A stretch of 64,000 nt of DNA, taken from contig CP136063.1 in NCBI GenBank assembly GCA_032622095.1, positions 34,572,106 through 34,636,105 of the forward strand, read 5' to 3'. Under the pieces are notes generated by a model. It was given only the letters and a program-made list of their open reading frames with translations, searched no databases and was not told the origin of the DNA. The translations under genes were made by a program, and so were the position numbers. The DNA is from Siphonodentalium dalli. Lineage: Eukaryota; Mollusca; Scaphopoda; Gadilida; Siphonodentaliidae. This document shows positions 21,070 through 32,989 of this stretch, piece after piece; position 1 is the first letter of the stretch, and every line of letters starts with the position of its first letter.

Positions 21070-23574
21070 TGTTAAAACATTTATGGGTAACAATTCTAAC
21101 CAAGGAATCCCGCCTCTCTCATATAAAAACAAAATGTTCTGCGATGATAAAGACAAAGCTGAAATTTTCAATAGTATTTTTGTTGCCAATAGTTCATTAG
21201 GAATGAAAGCGAAATGTTTGCCGAATTTTGTTGCACGAACAGATGAAGTTATCACTGAAATACCGATCAGTGAATCACAAATTTCTCAAATTCTGAAAGA
21301 TCTACCAACGAAAAAAGCCTATGGGTCAGATGGTATTAGTAATCGCATGCTTAAAGAAACACATGCTACTGTATGTAAACCACTTAGTATATTATTTCAG
21401 AAATCGATAGACCTTTATCAGTTCCCAGATGAATGGAAAAAAGCGGATGTTATACCTCTATTCAAAAAAGGTGACAAAAAAGATCCAAATAATTATAGGC
21501 CAGTTTCACTTCTGAGCGTTCCCGGTAAAATATTAGAAAAAATTATCCATAATAAATTACTTCAGCATTTACAAGAAAATAACTTGTTGTATGATTATCA
21601 GTCTGGGTTCCTTCCTAAACATAGTACCGAATATCAGCTTATTGAAATAGTTCATAGTATAGCAGAAGCATTAGATGAAGGATGTAACACTTGTGCGGTT
21701 TTCTGTGATGTGTCCAAAGCGTTCGATAAAGTTTGGCATGACGGACTTTTACACAAAATGGAAAAATATGGGATTAAAAGAAAACTTCTTTTATGGTTTA
21801 AGAGTTATCTTAGCGATCGCCAACAAAGGGTTAGGGTCAACGCCTGCATCTCAAAGTATGATTGTTTAGATTCTGGAGTGCCCCAGGGGTCCGTTATCGG
21901 TCCTCTCCTATTTTTGCTCTACATTAACGATATAGCCGATAGTATGGAATCCAAAACGTGTCTCTACGCAGATGACACCTGTCTAATGAAGAGTAGTTCT
22001 GACCTAAACACACTTGAAATTTCACTGAATAATGATATGATTAAGCTGAGCAATTGGTCAAGGCAATGGATGGTGAAATTCAATCCATCAAAAACCAATC
22101 TAATGTTTTTTGGAAGTTTCCCTGAAAATACTAGGCCCGTGGTTAAATTCAATGGTGAAGTCCTGGAATACACCGAAAATCACAAGCATTTAGGCGTTGA
22201 CCTGCAGAGTGATCTCAAATGGAATATGTGTATTGACAACACGTGTAAACGTGCTAATGCGAGATTGTCCCAAATAAGGAAACTTAAATGCATACTAAGC
22301 AGAAAGACTTTAGAAACAATGTACTTGACATACGTGAGACCGCTTCTCGAATATGCAAGCCCAGTGTGGTTTGGAGCTCCGAATTACCTCCTTAAAAACC
22401 TTAATGATATTCAGTTAGATGCAACCAGAATCGTGACGGGTTGCACTCGTTCTGTATCAGATGTCAGATTAATGACTGAGATAGGCTGGGATAGTCTAGA
22501 GGACAGAAGAACCGTTAAACGGTTATCCACCCTTCACAAGATAATAAATAATAATGCACCTCGTTACTTAAGCACAATCCTGCCCGAACGTTTCAGAGAC
22601 AGGACCGATCGAGAATCAAAATATGCTTCTGATTTCATTATCATTCGCTGTGACTCTGCAAGGTTAAAATCCACTTTTATCCCTGCCTGTACAAAGGAAT
22701 GGAACTCCATTAAATTAACTATTCGCAATCTTGCCCATGATGAATTCGTGAAGCAATTGAAACATATGCACTACGCGGGGACAAGGCTGAAGCCACCTTT
22801 GTATTTCACAAATGGGAGTCGTTATTATAATATTATTCACACGCAACTTCGATGTAAATGTAGTGCCCTACAATCCGATAAATTACGTAATCATATCTCA
22901 GATTCCGCAACATGCTCGCGTGGCTTCCGGGATGAAAATGCTAACCATTTTTTCTTTGAATGTAACCATTATGCGGAATCTCGGCAAAAACTCAATAATA
23001 ATCTTATGCAACATAATATTAACTCTGTAGACATACTTCTTTATGGGAAACCGGAACTAACTTATACTGAGAATAGTGATATCTTTAAGGCTGTACACTC
23101 GTATATTAGAGATTCCGGCCGTTTTGAGAGAACCTAACACTTTGACCATGCCATTCTACACCAAATCTACTTATAATATAATATTCTAAGTTTGTACCTT
23201 GTTTCCTATGTACAATATATCCCAGTTATGCACTCAATAATTGATATATGCCTGTACTATCGTATTTTTACTTGTTGCAAGGGAATGATCACCGACGGGT
23301 TGATGAAGCATACTCACACTCATCCCATCTCTCCACTGTAAACCGACCCTCCAATTCTCCTCCGCAATCGCCATTCTGTTTATTTACTTATATTTTTCAT
23401 TATATGTATGTATATAATATACCTTGTGTTTTGTTCGTCTTTAGTGTCATAAAATTTGTCAGTGTATCATACTAGGGAGAGGAGGGTATACTAAGTGATT
23501 TAGCACTTGTCCTCCAATCCCTTTTGTCATAAACTAATTTAATTTATGAACAAATAAAATATGTTTAAACAAAA
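21070..23574 (+). mobile_element. LINE 3': nested, 5'-truncated non-LTR retrotransposon with target-site duplication
   Basis: About 2.5 kb insertion into LINE 2. The 11-bp sequence AAAGGAACGAC lies immediately before it (21059-21069) and is repeated exactly after it (23575-23585). The 5' end is truncated within ORF2 (no endonuclease); the 3' UTR (23138-23574) ends in an A-rich tail and includes GCACTTGTCCTCCAATCCC at 23503. The same 3' UTR recurs at 32.0-32.4 kb. The intact ORF and perfect duplication show a young insertion. Confidence 0.95.
21083..23137 (+). CDS. Reverse transcriptase of the nested LINE (intact ORF, 5'-truncated protein)
   Basis: 684 codons from the first ATG; the frame is open back to the element edge at 21070, so the ATG is probably an internal codon of the original ORF2. 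Non-LTR reverse transcriptase: YGSDGISNRML at 80-90, FKKGDKKDPNNYRPVSLL at 127-144, motif A FCDVSKAFD 207-215, PQGSVIGPLL 267-276, catalytic YADD 295-298, then the thumb, and a C-terminal HFFFEC region near 625-640 in which one Cys of the usual CxC pair is missing. All catalytic Asp residues are kept. In the source element this enzyme copies its RNA at a nicked target; this copy lacks the endonuclease and cannot move by itself. Confidence 0.92.
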   Translation: MGNNSNQGIPPLSYKNKMFCDDKDKAEIFNSIFVANSSLGMKAKCLPNFVARTDEVITEIPISESQISQILKDLPTKKAYGSDGISNRMLKETHATVCKPLSILFQKSIDLYQFPDEWKKADVIPLFKKGDKKDPNNYRPVSLLSVPGKILEKIIHNKLLQHLQENNLLYDYQSGFLPKHSTEYQLIEIVHSIAEALDEGCNTCAVFCDVSKAFDKVWHDGLLHKMEKYGIKRKLLLWFKSYLSDRQQRVRVNACISKYDCLDSGVPQGSVIGPLLFLLYINDIADSMESKTCLYADDTCLMKSSSDLNTLEISLNNDMIKLSNWSRQWMVKFNPSKTNLMFFGSFPENTRPVVKFNGEVLEYTENHKHLGVDLQSDLKWNMCIDNTCKRANARLSQIRKLKCILSRKTLETMYLTYVRPLLEYASPVWFGAPNYLLKNLNDIQLDATRIVTGCTRSVSDVRLMTEIGWDSLEDRRTVKRLSTLHKIINNNAPRYLSTILPERFRDRTDRESKYASDFIIIRCDSARLKSTFIPACTKEWNSIKLTIRNLAHDEFVKQLKHMHYAGTRLKPPLYFTNGSRYYNIIHTQLRCKCSALQSDKLRNHISDSATCSRGFRDENANHFFFECNHYAESRQKLNNNLMQHNINSVDILLYGKPELTYTENSDIFKAVHSYIRDSGRFERT

Positions 23575-23850
23575 AAAGGAACGACAACATTCATTCTTCT
23601 CAAAAACTATCCTGGAATGGAATCAGCTTGAGGAAAGTGCATGTACCTCACTGCTGGAGACAACATCATCCAGCAGTCAAACACCATCATACTGATCCAG
23701 CACCAGCGTACTTATATCCGGAAGGATCTTACGCTGAACCTAATACAGATACAGATTTTCATCACTTCATTCACCTCATTTGTTTACATGTCAGCGAGCA
23801 CTGTAGCCCCGCCCATCGCTGTCAACAGCGCTCGTCAAACTACCTTGTAG

Positions 23851-24384
23851 TTAGCAATTAGCAGTTGTAGGTAAGGTATGATTTGTGGGTAGCACAGCAC
23901 GTTCACTTGTGGGTATTTTGTAGGTAGTTGTGGGTAGTAGTATTTAAGCCACTACTACCCACATTTGGGGATCAGTCAACCGGAAGTAATATTTGAACTA
24001 GATTTTAACAGACGTTGGTGATACGGGATTACAATCTAAGGTTACTAGAAACTAAGAAAGGTGATGAATTACGGTGATTAATTGAATAAGCAAACCAAGT
24101 GAACGCTCAGTCTATCCAGAGGCATACATCCAGCAGATGCAATAACTACACTAACTAATTGCTGAATATTGGACATTAAAAGATCACCCAATCAATTATC
24201 AACCTCACCCATGTGCCAGATATCTCTGTATACCAAGGGTCTATGAATATGATACTACATGTCATGTTATTACTATCCAATACATTGGATCTTTTACATA
24301 TCTAGTCACGTTGATTGGTCACGCCCTAACAGGAATTCAAGACAAGTCCAGATCGAGTACCGGTACCCAAGAATATTATCGGAA
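23851..24384. other. Unassigned sequence before the 35-bp satellite
   Basis: A GTGGGTAGTAGT stretch near 23928 and its inverse ACTACTACCCAC near 23953 form a small hairpin. Nothing else recognised. Confidence 0.45.
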
Positions 24385-27098
24385 TAAATAGCGATAGGCC
24401 GGGTGATAACCCATATATATGTATTAGCGACAGGCCGGGGTGATCAGCGGTATATATATATATATTAGCGGAATAAATAGCGATAGGCCGGGGTGATAAC
24501 CTATATATGTATTAGCGACAGGCCGGGGTGATAACCTATATATGTATTAGCGATAGGCCGGGGTGATAACCTATATATGTATTAGCGACAGGACGGGGTG
24601 ATAACCTATATATGTATTAGCGACAGGACGGGGTGATAACCTATATATGTATTAGCGATATGCCGGGGTGATAACCTATATATGTATTAGCGATAGGCCG
24701 GGGTGATAACCTATATATGTATTAGCGACAGGCCGGGGTGATAACCTATATATGTATTAGCGACAGGACGGGGTGATAACCTATATATGTATTAGCGACA
24801 GGACGGGGTGATAACCTATATATGTATTAGCGACAGGCCGGGGTGATAACCTATATATGTATTAGCGACAGGCCGGGGTGATAACCTATATATGTATTAG
24901 CGACAGGCCGGGGTGATAACCTATATATGTATTAGCGACAGGCCGGGGTGATAACCTATATATGTATTAGCGACAGGCCGGGGTGATAACCTATATATAT
25001 ATTAGCGACAGGCCGGGGTGATAACCTATATATATATTAGCGACAGGCCGGGGTGATAACCTATATATATATTAGCGACAGGCCGGGGTGATAACCTATA
25101 TATGTATTAGCGACAGGACGGGGTGATAACCTATATATATATATTAGCGACAGGCCGGGGTGATAACCTATATATATGTATTAGCGACAGGCCGGGATGA
25201 TAACCTATATATGTATTAGCGACAGGCCGGGGTGATAACCTATATATGTATTAGCGACAGGCCGGGGTGATAACCTATATATATATTAGCGACAGGCCGG
25301 GGTGATAACCTATATATGTATTAGCGACAGGCCGGGGTGATAACCTATATATATGTATTAGCGACAGGCCGGGGTGATAACCTATATATGTATTAGCGAC
25401 AGGCCGGGATGATAACCTATATATGTATTAGCGACAGGCCGGGATGATAACCTATATATGTATTAGCGACAGGCCGGGGTGATAACCTATATATGTATTA
25501 GCGACAGGACGGGGTGATAACCTATATATGTATTAGCGACAGGCCGGGATGATAACCTATATATGTATTAGCGACAGGCCGGGGTGATAACCTATATATG
25601 TATTAGCGACAGGCCGGGGTGATAACCTATATATGTATTAGCGACAGGCCGGGGTGATAACCTATATATGTATTAGCGACAGGCCGGGGTGATAACCTAT
25701 ATATGTATTAGCGACAGGCCGGGGTGATAACCTATATATGTATTAGCGACAGGCCGGGGTGATAACCTATATATATGTATTAGCGACAGGCCGGGGTGAT
25801 AACCTATATATATATTAGCGACAGGCCGGGGTGATAACCTATATATATATTAGCGACAGGCCGGGGTGATAACCTATATATATATTAGCGACAGGCCGGG
25901 GTGATAACCTATATATGTATTAGCGACAGGCCGGGGTGATAACCTATATATGTATTAGCGACAGGCCGGGGTGATAACCTATATATGTATTAGCGACAGG
26001 ACGGGGTGATAACCTATATATGTATTAGCGACAGGCCGGGGTGATAACCTATATATGTATTAGCGACAGGCCGGGTGATAACCTATATATATGTATTAGC
26101 GACAGGCCGGGGTGATAACCTATATATATGTATTAGCGACAGGCCGGGGTGATAACCTATATATGTATTAGCGACAGGCCGGGGTGATAACCTATATATA
26201 TGTATTAGCGACAGGCCGGGGTGATAACCTATATATATATTAGCGACAGGCCGGGGTGATAACCTATATATGTATTAGCGACAGGCCGGGGTGATAACCT
26301 ATATATGTATTAGCGACAGGCCGGGGTGATAACCTATATATATGTATTAGCGACAGGCCGGGGTGATAACCTATATATATGTATTAGCGACAGGCCGGGG
26401 TGATAACCTATATATATGTATTAGCGACAGGCCGGGGTGATAACCTATATATGTATTAGCGACAGGCCGGGGTGATAACCTATATATATATTAGCGACAG
26501 GACGGGGTGATAACCTATATATGTATTAGCGACAGGCCGGGGTGATAACCTATATATGTATTAGCGACAGGCCGGGGTGATAACCTATATATATATTAGC
26601 GACAGGCCGGGGTGATAACATATATATGTATTAGCGATAGGCCGGGGTGATAACCTATATATGTATTAGCGACAGGCCGGGGTGATAACCTATATATGTA
26701 TTAGCGACAGGCCGGGATGATAACCTATATATGTATTAGCGACAGGCCGGGGTGATAACCTATATATGTATTAGCGACAGGCCGGGGTGATAACCTATAT
26801 ATGTATTAGCGACAGGCCGGGGTGATAACCTATATATGTATTAGCGACAGGCCGGGTGATAACCTATATATGTATTAGCGACAGGCCGGGGTGATAACCT
26901 ATATATGTATTAGCGACAGGCCGGGGTGATAACCTATATATGTATTAGCGACAGGCCGGGGTGATAACCTATATATGTATTAGCGACAGGCCGGGGTGAT
27001 AACCTATATATGTATTAGCGACAGGCCGGGATGATAACCTATATATGTATTAGCGACAGGCCGGGGTGATAACCTATATATGTATTAGCGACAGGCCG
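24385..27098. repeat. 35-bp satellite, roughly 75 units
   Basis: Tandem 35-bp units containing TATTAGCGACAGGCCGGGG and TGATAACCTATATATG. Length variants of 33-39 bp come from gain or loss of TA steps in the CTATATATG segment and of one G. Base variants GGACGGGG and GATAGGCC are spread unevenly, with most GATAGGCC near the left edge. The GC-rich block alternates with an AT-only block every 35 bp. No ORF. Confidence 0.95.
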
Positions 27099-27268
27099 GA
27101 TAGTAGTTGCATTTGTTTATAATTATGTACACATGTTTGTTGGAAACCAACCTTCCTACCTGTATTTATTCTGCCGAAACGAGACTGTTTTTCGGTACCG
27201 CTAGTTCATTCCCAATAACACTGCCATGGCGTATTTAGAGTTACCGTTCTTGATTTAACAGTTTGCCC

Positions 27269-27813
27269 TTAAAGATTGTCTGTCTCTTTGTAAACATGTA
27301 CTATATAGTTGTCAGGATAAACAATTTTAGATATGATTCGAAGACTCCTGTCCGGAAATACTTCTATCGATTAATATTGATTATATGTCGAATATTTTCT
27401 GGTCTAAAAAGGTGTGGTTGTTTAGCTAACGAACAATTGTGGTTACTGTTAACAGAGACCAGACATTTTATGGTGTAATTGTGTCACAAATAAACGTTAA
27501 TTAGACTCATTATCACTTATAACTATGGAATAAACAATACAAACAATCAATCTGGGACATTTGACATTCAGAACGTAGCTATGGGAACAGCCTAATGATC
27601 TATATCGCTAAATGGTATCGCCAGGATGGTCTGTTCTAAAAATAGAACAATAAAGTGTCCCAATTAATCATCTCATTTCATAGTAAAATATTCGAAATAA
27701 AATCAACATAAATTGATAGAAGCTAATCCGGCAGGGGTCTTCAATTCGTGTTTATTATTTTGTACCCACGCAACTATTTCAAATTGTTATTTAATTAGAT
27801 AATCCATCTTTAA
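27269..27813 (+). mobile_element. MITE family A, copy 2 (complete)
   Basis: TTAAAGATTGTCTGTC at the left and CCATCTTTAA at the right, with TTAA at both edges. The inner parts of both ends are related inverted repeats (TCCGGAAATACTTCTATCGATTAAT against its inverted counterpart). Confidence 0.88.
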
Positions 27814-29187
27814 ACTAGCTTATTTACCATAAATACAACGGGTGACACATGTTTGTGTGCGCATGGGGAGTTAATAGGTAGCCGTGAACCATCAACGGTA
27901 ACTGAACATTGAGACGGCAATATCACGAGCAGGACAACTGGCAGTACACATGTACTATATAACTATATATATAATCATGGTTCGACGGGTTTGGACGAGA
28001 AGTGTACTATGATCTATAATGATAAATGTACTATGATCTATAATGATAAATGTACGACCACTAATGCTTGATTCACGTTTGCGTGAACAATTTGCAGAAG
28101 AGGACAAATAATTGACTATTCCAAGTATGTATAATGGTTGGGTGTGACACGCACTCCTATTTAATCATTATATTTTAAATATTAATGGTGTGACCCGATT
28201 AACCTCGGTGATTGCGATGGAAAGGCGTTATACTACCGCGGTAGGCGTAGGCGTAGGTAGGTAATACATTAGGACAATACTTTCATAGTATATTTTATGC
28301 ATATCTCGTACCCACGCCGTTTGATTAACCCTTTCTACGTGAACTACTCGTTGAATAATAATGTTCAGACAATAATGTCGTTTTGTTAAACTTATCTAAA
28401 CATTTCCCTGCAATAACATGAATCCTTCTGTACTTGTATTTTCCGTCGTCTGATGATTTCCCCCGAAAACCCCTCCAAATGAATATACCATTACAATGTA
28501 TATATTTTAACTACATCCATTTAGTAGAAAAAGTGGTTAACTGCTACAAGGGAAATGGAAGTTAGCGATTCATACTGCTCGTCATCCTGAACATGTTTAG
28601 ATCACGTTCATAACAAGGTCCGCATGCACGTATGCCGGGGTGGGTGGTGGTCAAAGCCACCAACAAGCAATTTTTTCCGCAACTAAAAATTTCCTGCTTG
28701 TTTGTTAGTGTTTTGGCAATGAGTTGGGCTTCAAACCCACTTTGAATGAGAGAAATAATGTAATTCTAACTGTAAACTGACTGCAGGCAGTTATCGTGTT
28801 GTATTTTGTTGCAAATTTTGAAATCCAAGATGGCCGCTGGCAGCCATGTTTTTTTGGCCGAATGACCTCAAAATGACTCATTCCTATTTACATGTCCATG
28901 TTAACATCCATGATAAATAGTATGCACAGAAATTCATATACAGCTGTTTACAGTGAATTCCCCCCGCAAATCTCTGGTTTAGTGTTAAAAGGGGGGTGGG
29001 TGTCAAAAAATGGTCGGAAAAAACTGCCGAAAACGGAAAAAAAATTGGCGGTGGGGGTGGTTGGGTACAAAAAATGATCGAAAGGGAAAAAATGCCATAC
29101 GTGCCTGAATTTGTTTTTCCGACCCCCCCCCCCCCCGATACCGTTAGAGAAAACTGATTTGGTATATCTTCACCATCATAATTTATC
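27814..29187. other. Mostly unassigned; contains an inverted repeat copy and poly-C tract
   Basis: 28800-28925 is an inverted, diverged copy of the 165-bp repeat at 38 kb (CCAAGATGGCCGCTGGCAG, GACTCATT). Around it, GCACGTATGCC (28628) and GCCATACGTGC (29091) could be ends of a roughly 475-bp element. A C-tract lies at 29126-29137. An ORF at 28892-29077 has no meaning beyond the repeat. Confidence 0.5.
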
Positions 29188-30424
29188 TTAAAGATGGTCT
29201 ATTTCTTTGTAAACACGTGATATACACTGTATAGTTATATTAGATACGAATTTAAAACCCATGTCCAGAAATGCTTCTATCGATTAGTATTGATTGTATT
29301 TCGAATATCTTCTGGCCTACAAACGTGCAGGGACGTGGCTACGTGGCTAGATGGTCTCCGTTGGGGGTATCCACATTGGGAAATTCCAACTGCACCCCCC
29401 CCCCCCCCCCACTTGAATTAGAATCACACCAAGCACAAGTTTTTTTCCTAATATCCTATATATTCATAAACCATCGTTATATATTCCCGGTATGAGAACA
29501 TCCAGATATTTTAACCTGAAAAATTGCATAAATCCTAACATCTAGTGGTCTAACTCCAGACAAATGCACACGGCTAGGAGCAAGAGACCAGGACACATCA
29601 GGTTGACCATGGTTGTTTGGCCCGGTGTGAGAAAAATTTAGAATCTATACACGAAAATCGCAAATCCTAGCATCTAGACTGGCCTCAAATGAAGCTTTCC
29701 TCTAGTATTGTAAATTTCAAACCTCATACATGTACCCCCCCCCCGGTTGGAAAATTCTCCACCTGATGACCATTTCAGTCATTAATTAACTAATTAGCGG
29801 TTTTGTATTGACCACGCGGGAGGGACAATGACACAACAAAATTTGAAATCTGAATAAGAAAATCGCAAAATCCTAGCATCTAGACTAGACCCAAGCCTTC
29901 CTAGAGTTGAAAATGTTCAACTGATGACAATTCCAATGACAATGTTGACCATATATATGACAATATATATTGTTTTCTTAAATTAACTAGCAGTATTTGA
30001 CTGGCCACGGGGGAGGGATCAGAACACAAGCTTTCCAAGTGTTGGAAAATTTCCAACCTGTCAACCCCCCAAAGGTTGGAAAATTTCCAGCTGATGACCT
30101 TTTCAGTCAAAAATTTGACCAAAGATAGGAAAATATGCAAATATTGGTCCAAAAACAATTAATTCCCCCCAATAAATTGTTTGAAAATCAAACTACAAGA
30201 ACATTTTCAACCTATTGTTGGTGTGAAATTTCCAACTAATGGTTTGGCAGGTATGAAATTTCTAAAACTGTTGAACATTTTGACCAAACTTGTGGGGGGG
30301 GCGAAACAGCCCCTGTCACCACGTCTCTGCAAACGTGTGGTTGTTTAGCTAACGAACAATAGTGGTTACTGTTAGCAAACACCAGAAATTTTATTGTGTA
30401 ATTTTATCACAATAAATGTTTGGC
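29188..30424 (+). mobile_element. MITE family A, copy 3 (3'-truncated, interrupted by a hAT-type element)
   Basis: Starts TTAAAGATGGTCTATTTC, follows the family to 29327, resumes at 30330 (GTGGTTGTTTAGCTAACG) and stops matching near 30424; the distal half is missing. The break is a hAT-type insertion. Confidence 0.85.
29328..30329. mobile_element. hAT-type non-autonomous element, copy 1, 8-bp target duplication
   Basis: 1,002 bp with ends CAGGGACGTGGCTA and (inverted) CAGAGACGTGGTGA. The host MITE text CAAACGTG is present exactly on both sides (29320-29327 and 30330-30337). An 8-bp duplication and CAGRG ends are characteristic of hAT transposons. The interior is non-coding, rich in poly-C/poly-G tracts and in TTGGAAATTTCCAAC-like words. 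Confidence 0.88.
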
Positions 30425-31752
30425 CGTGGCTAGAGTACCGTATACGGCACTTTAGCCCAACTCTATTCAAACTGCTAAAGTACCGTATACGGCACTTTAG
30501 CAGTTTGACTAGAGTGCCGTAGATCTATATTTTGATTCACATGCCAGTAGTACTATAACCAGCCACGTGATTTATATTTTGGAAATGGATCATTCTACGT
30601 GGATTCAAATCCCCAATTACCTCGTGTTGTCTGAAAGCGCTCGAATTCCATTGAGCATGCACTCGGGCGTCGCGATTGTTGTGACGAACCCCATATAAAA
30701 AACAATTTATATAGATTTACCCTGGTGTTTTGTCCATCTGATAGGAATATCACCCTAACTAACCCGGGTGTTTACGGATACAAATTAGAAAGACGCTGAA
30801 ACACCCAGGTTATCTGGGTAAAATATATACACCCGGGTTAAACCGGCTATGGGTACACCTGAGTCGTTATTTGGTGAGAGAATCTGGATTAGTCCCCGTA
30901 CGACGTGGTTCGGTAAACGAACAGACCAGAATCAGCAAACGAACAGACCGTAATCGTAATCTCGTGGTAATCCAGATTCCGACTACGGACTCAAATGTTC
31001 GTAATGTAAACAAACCGAGATTTCGCCACCTCGGAGTTTAAAAACAAAATAAAATATAAGAATCCGTCTCTTGTGTACAAATTATTGCAGAATATAAACG
31101 ATCTATATCAAAGAATTTTAAATGCGGAGACAAATTTGTTTTATCGAGTGTAAACTGTGAGAATATTACTGAAATTAGCCAAATAATAACGCTATTGATA
31201 GTAACGCTGGGGAAGCACTTCGGTTGATGGCGAAGCAAATCATTGTCGATTTCGTTGTCACTTTCATATGTCCATTTCATAATTCCATCCATCCAATACC
31301 GCCCGAACGCATGTCGATTTCAAATTCGGCGGATACGTCACCATTGACCGAATTCATGTGAACCTGCATGGATATGTCTTCTGCTTTGTTCGTTATTATA
31401 ATGTTTCTTCTTATTCAAAAAATAGTAAGATTATATGATATCGATGGATTATCAGATATACGTGTGTACTATCTAGTATTATAGCAATTTCATGTTTACA
31501 TGTTTTGTTTCGTTAAATGCAGTCGTTTTGCACAATTGTATCTGTATAGTGCACAAACACAGGCATTTTTTGGCCAACGTGCTGTACCTAAGTTGGAAAA
31601 TAAAGCTTTGCTCATGAAGCTAATGTTGTAATCGCAGGTGAACTGCATCTCCCAATCGCACAAACACAAATGTAAAGCTTATTCTATGATCTCAGGACTA
31701 TACAGCGGAAATGTCAGTCAATTTATTGATTAAGTACCCACACGTACAAGTT
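30425..31752. other. Unassigned region with palindromes
   Basis: A tight near-palindrome centred at about 30489 (CTAAAGTACCGTATACGGCA) occurs with a second partial copy at 30436. At 30818-30895, CACCCGGGTTAAACCGG and GAGTCGTTATTTGGTGAGA are inverted near 32830-32900, flanking the hAT copy 2 region and suggesting an older, roughly 2-kb TIR element. No gene recognised. Confidence 0.45.
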
Positions 31753-32453
31753 CTAGGACGTGGCTAGAGGTTTTCGCATATTTTCCGGCCAACTGCACCC
31801 CTCCCACATTGAACCAAACATCAATCTCACATGTTCGCAGAATTCCATTTGCACCCCCTTGGAAATATCCAACCTGACACACACTAAGATTGGAAAATTA
31901 CCAACTTTTACTGGTTATAAAAATCAAACAATGAGAACAATTCCAACCTATATATGGTGTCAAATTAATGTACAGCATGAAATTTCCAACTGCTGGAAAT
32001 GTACCAAAGTTTAGTTTAAACATATTTATTTCAAATATTTGTCAAATTTAGATAGCACATGATATATAACACATACATTTGTTTATACATACAATGGGAT
32101 TGGAGGACAAGTGCTGACTCACTTAAGGGTACCCCCTCTCCCATATGTTATTAGACTGACAAAATAAATAATTAGTAATGGCAGAGCAACATGACTACCA
32201 AAACAAGTTGAACATATATACAGGTCACCGGTTACCCCCTCCCCGAGTTAGTCATAAGTTTGCATATGTATTTATTTAAAATCGGGTTTGTTTGTTGCGT
32301 TTGTTGGCTTGTACGTATCATTATTTGGAACAGTTAGTCAAAAGAATCCTGATTTTCATCACTATGGATGACTGCACAGTTAAGAAAATTGTACCAAAGT
32401 TCGGGGGGGGGGGGGTCGAGACACTCCAACCAACCCCTGTCATCACGTCCCTG
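31753..32453. mobile_element. hAT-type non-autonomous element, copy 2 (carries a nested LINE fragment)
   Basis: Ends CTAGGACGTGGCTAGAGG and CATCACGTCCCTG match copy 1. Flanks TACAAGTT (31745-31752) and TACAACTG (32454-32461) are a decayed 8-bp duplication. A 378-bp LINE fragment sits at 32012-32389. A G-run of 13 lies near 32403-32415. Confidence 0.8.
32012..32389 (-). mobile_element. 3' end fragment of the same LINE family as 21070-23574
   Basis: Reverse complement of the LINE 3' UTR: GTTTAAACATATTTATTT and GGGATTGGAGGACAAGTGC match the 23.4-23.57 kb tail, and the 5' end holds the last codons of the ORF in decayed form. Flanked by an exact 12-bp duplication, TGTACCAAAGTT (32000-32011 and 32390-32401). 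Strongly 5'-truncated insertion into hAT copy 2. Confidence 0.9.
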
Positions 32454-32461
32454 TACAACTG

Positions 32462-32989
32462 ACAAGTTTCGTGTGTTCTTCACAACATCTTCGGAATTTG
32501 ATTCAGGAGACCTAGAGCTGTTAGAAATGCTTGCCCTCATAAATACACTTTAACTTGAAAAAAAAGAAGATGCGATCAAGTCTGATTGGCAGCTAATTAT
32601 GTGCCGTGTATATACACATGGAAGAAAAGCATGACTTTCACAACAAACATGAACTTTATAAATATAAGATACAAAGGATACTTGTGTCAAATACATGAGC
32701 CATGTTTCAAACATGATGTTTGACGCTGTGAGAACATTAAACATAGTATCGGAGACCACGTGGATTTCAAAATCTGACCTAGAATCGGGAATTAGCCCCG
32801 CCCCCTAATCGGATTCGGATTCTGAAATCCAGATTCTCACCAAATAACGACTCTGGGTATCAGCTGGGTACAACCGGGTGAAACTCGGGTATATTTGTTA
32901 AACTGTATAATCTGCATAACTTGATGTTCTTATCGCAGTATAATACACTACCCGGACATATGAAGCAAAACCATACTTCATGTGATATG
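32462..32989. other. Unassigned sequence; right arm of an older inverted repeat
   Basis: 32830-32900 is the inverted partner of 30818-30895. Otherwise nothing recognised. Confidence 0.4.

Larger units (their letters stand above)
19421..23850 (+). pseudogene. LINE 2: 5'-truncated non-LTR reverse transcriptase, interrupted by LINE 3' (21070-23574)
   Basis: Coding material runs 19421-21069 and resumes at 23586. Motifs: APGPDAIP, PVYKKGDIHVAENYRPVS, GFRKGHS, motif A VLDFSKAFD with catalytic Asp, and FADD at about 20317-20328. The usual PQG of motif B reads QQG and its following Gly is Cys. A frameshift in an A-run at about 20402 moves the reading to the next frame (WADDWGMRFN onward). The second LINE breaks the ORF at codons TKER; after removing it and one copy of the 11-bp duplication, the frame continues without interruption into the C-terminal NSFF-type ending (HSFFSKTILEWNQLEES) and a stop near 23690. 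The remainder to 23850 is probably 3' UTR. No endonuclease domain. CR1/L2/Jockey-like in wording; clade not proven. Confidence 0.88.

Noticed and set aside
24385-27098. CRISPR-like regular array
   Set aside because: No unique spacers: the whole 35-bp unit repeats. The setting is a eukaryotic genome and no Cas genes are present.
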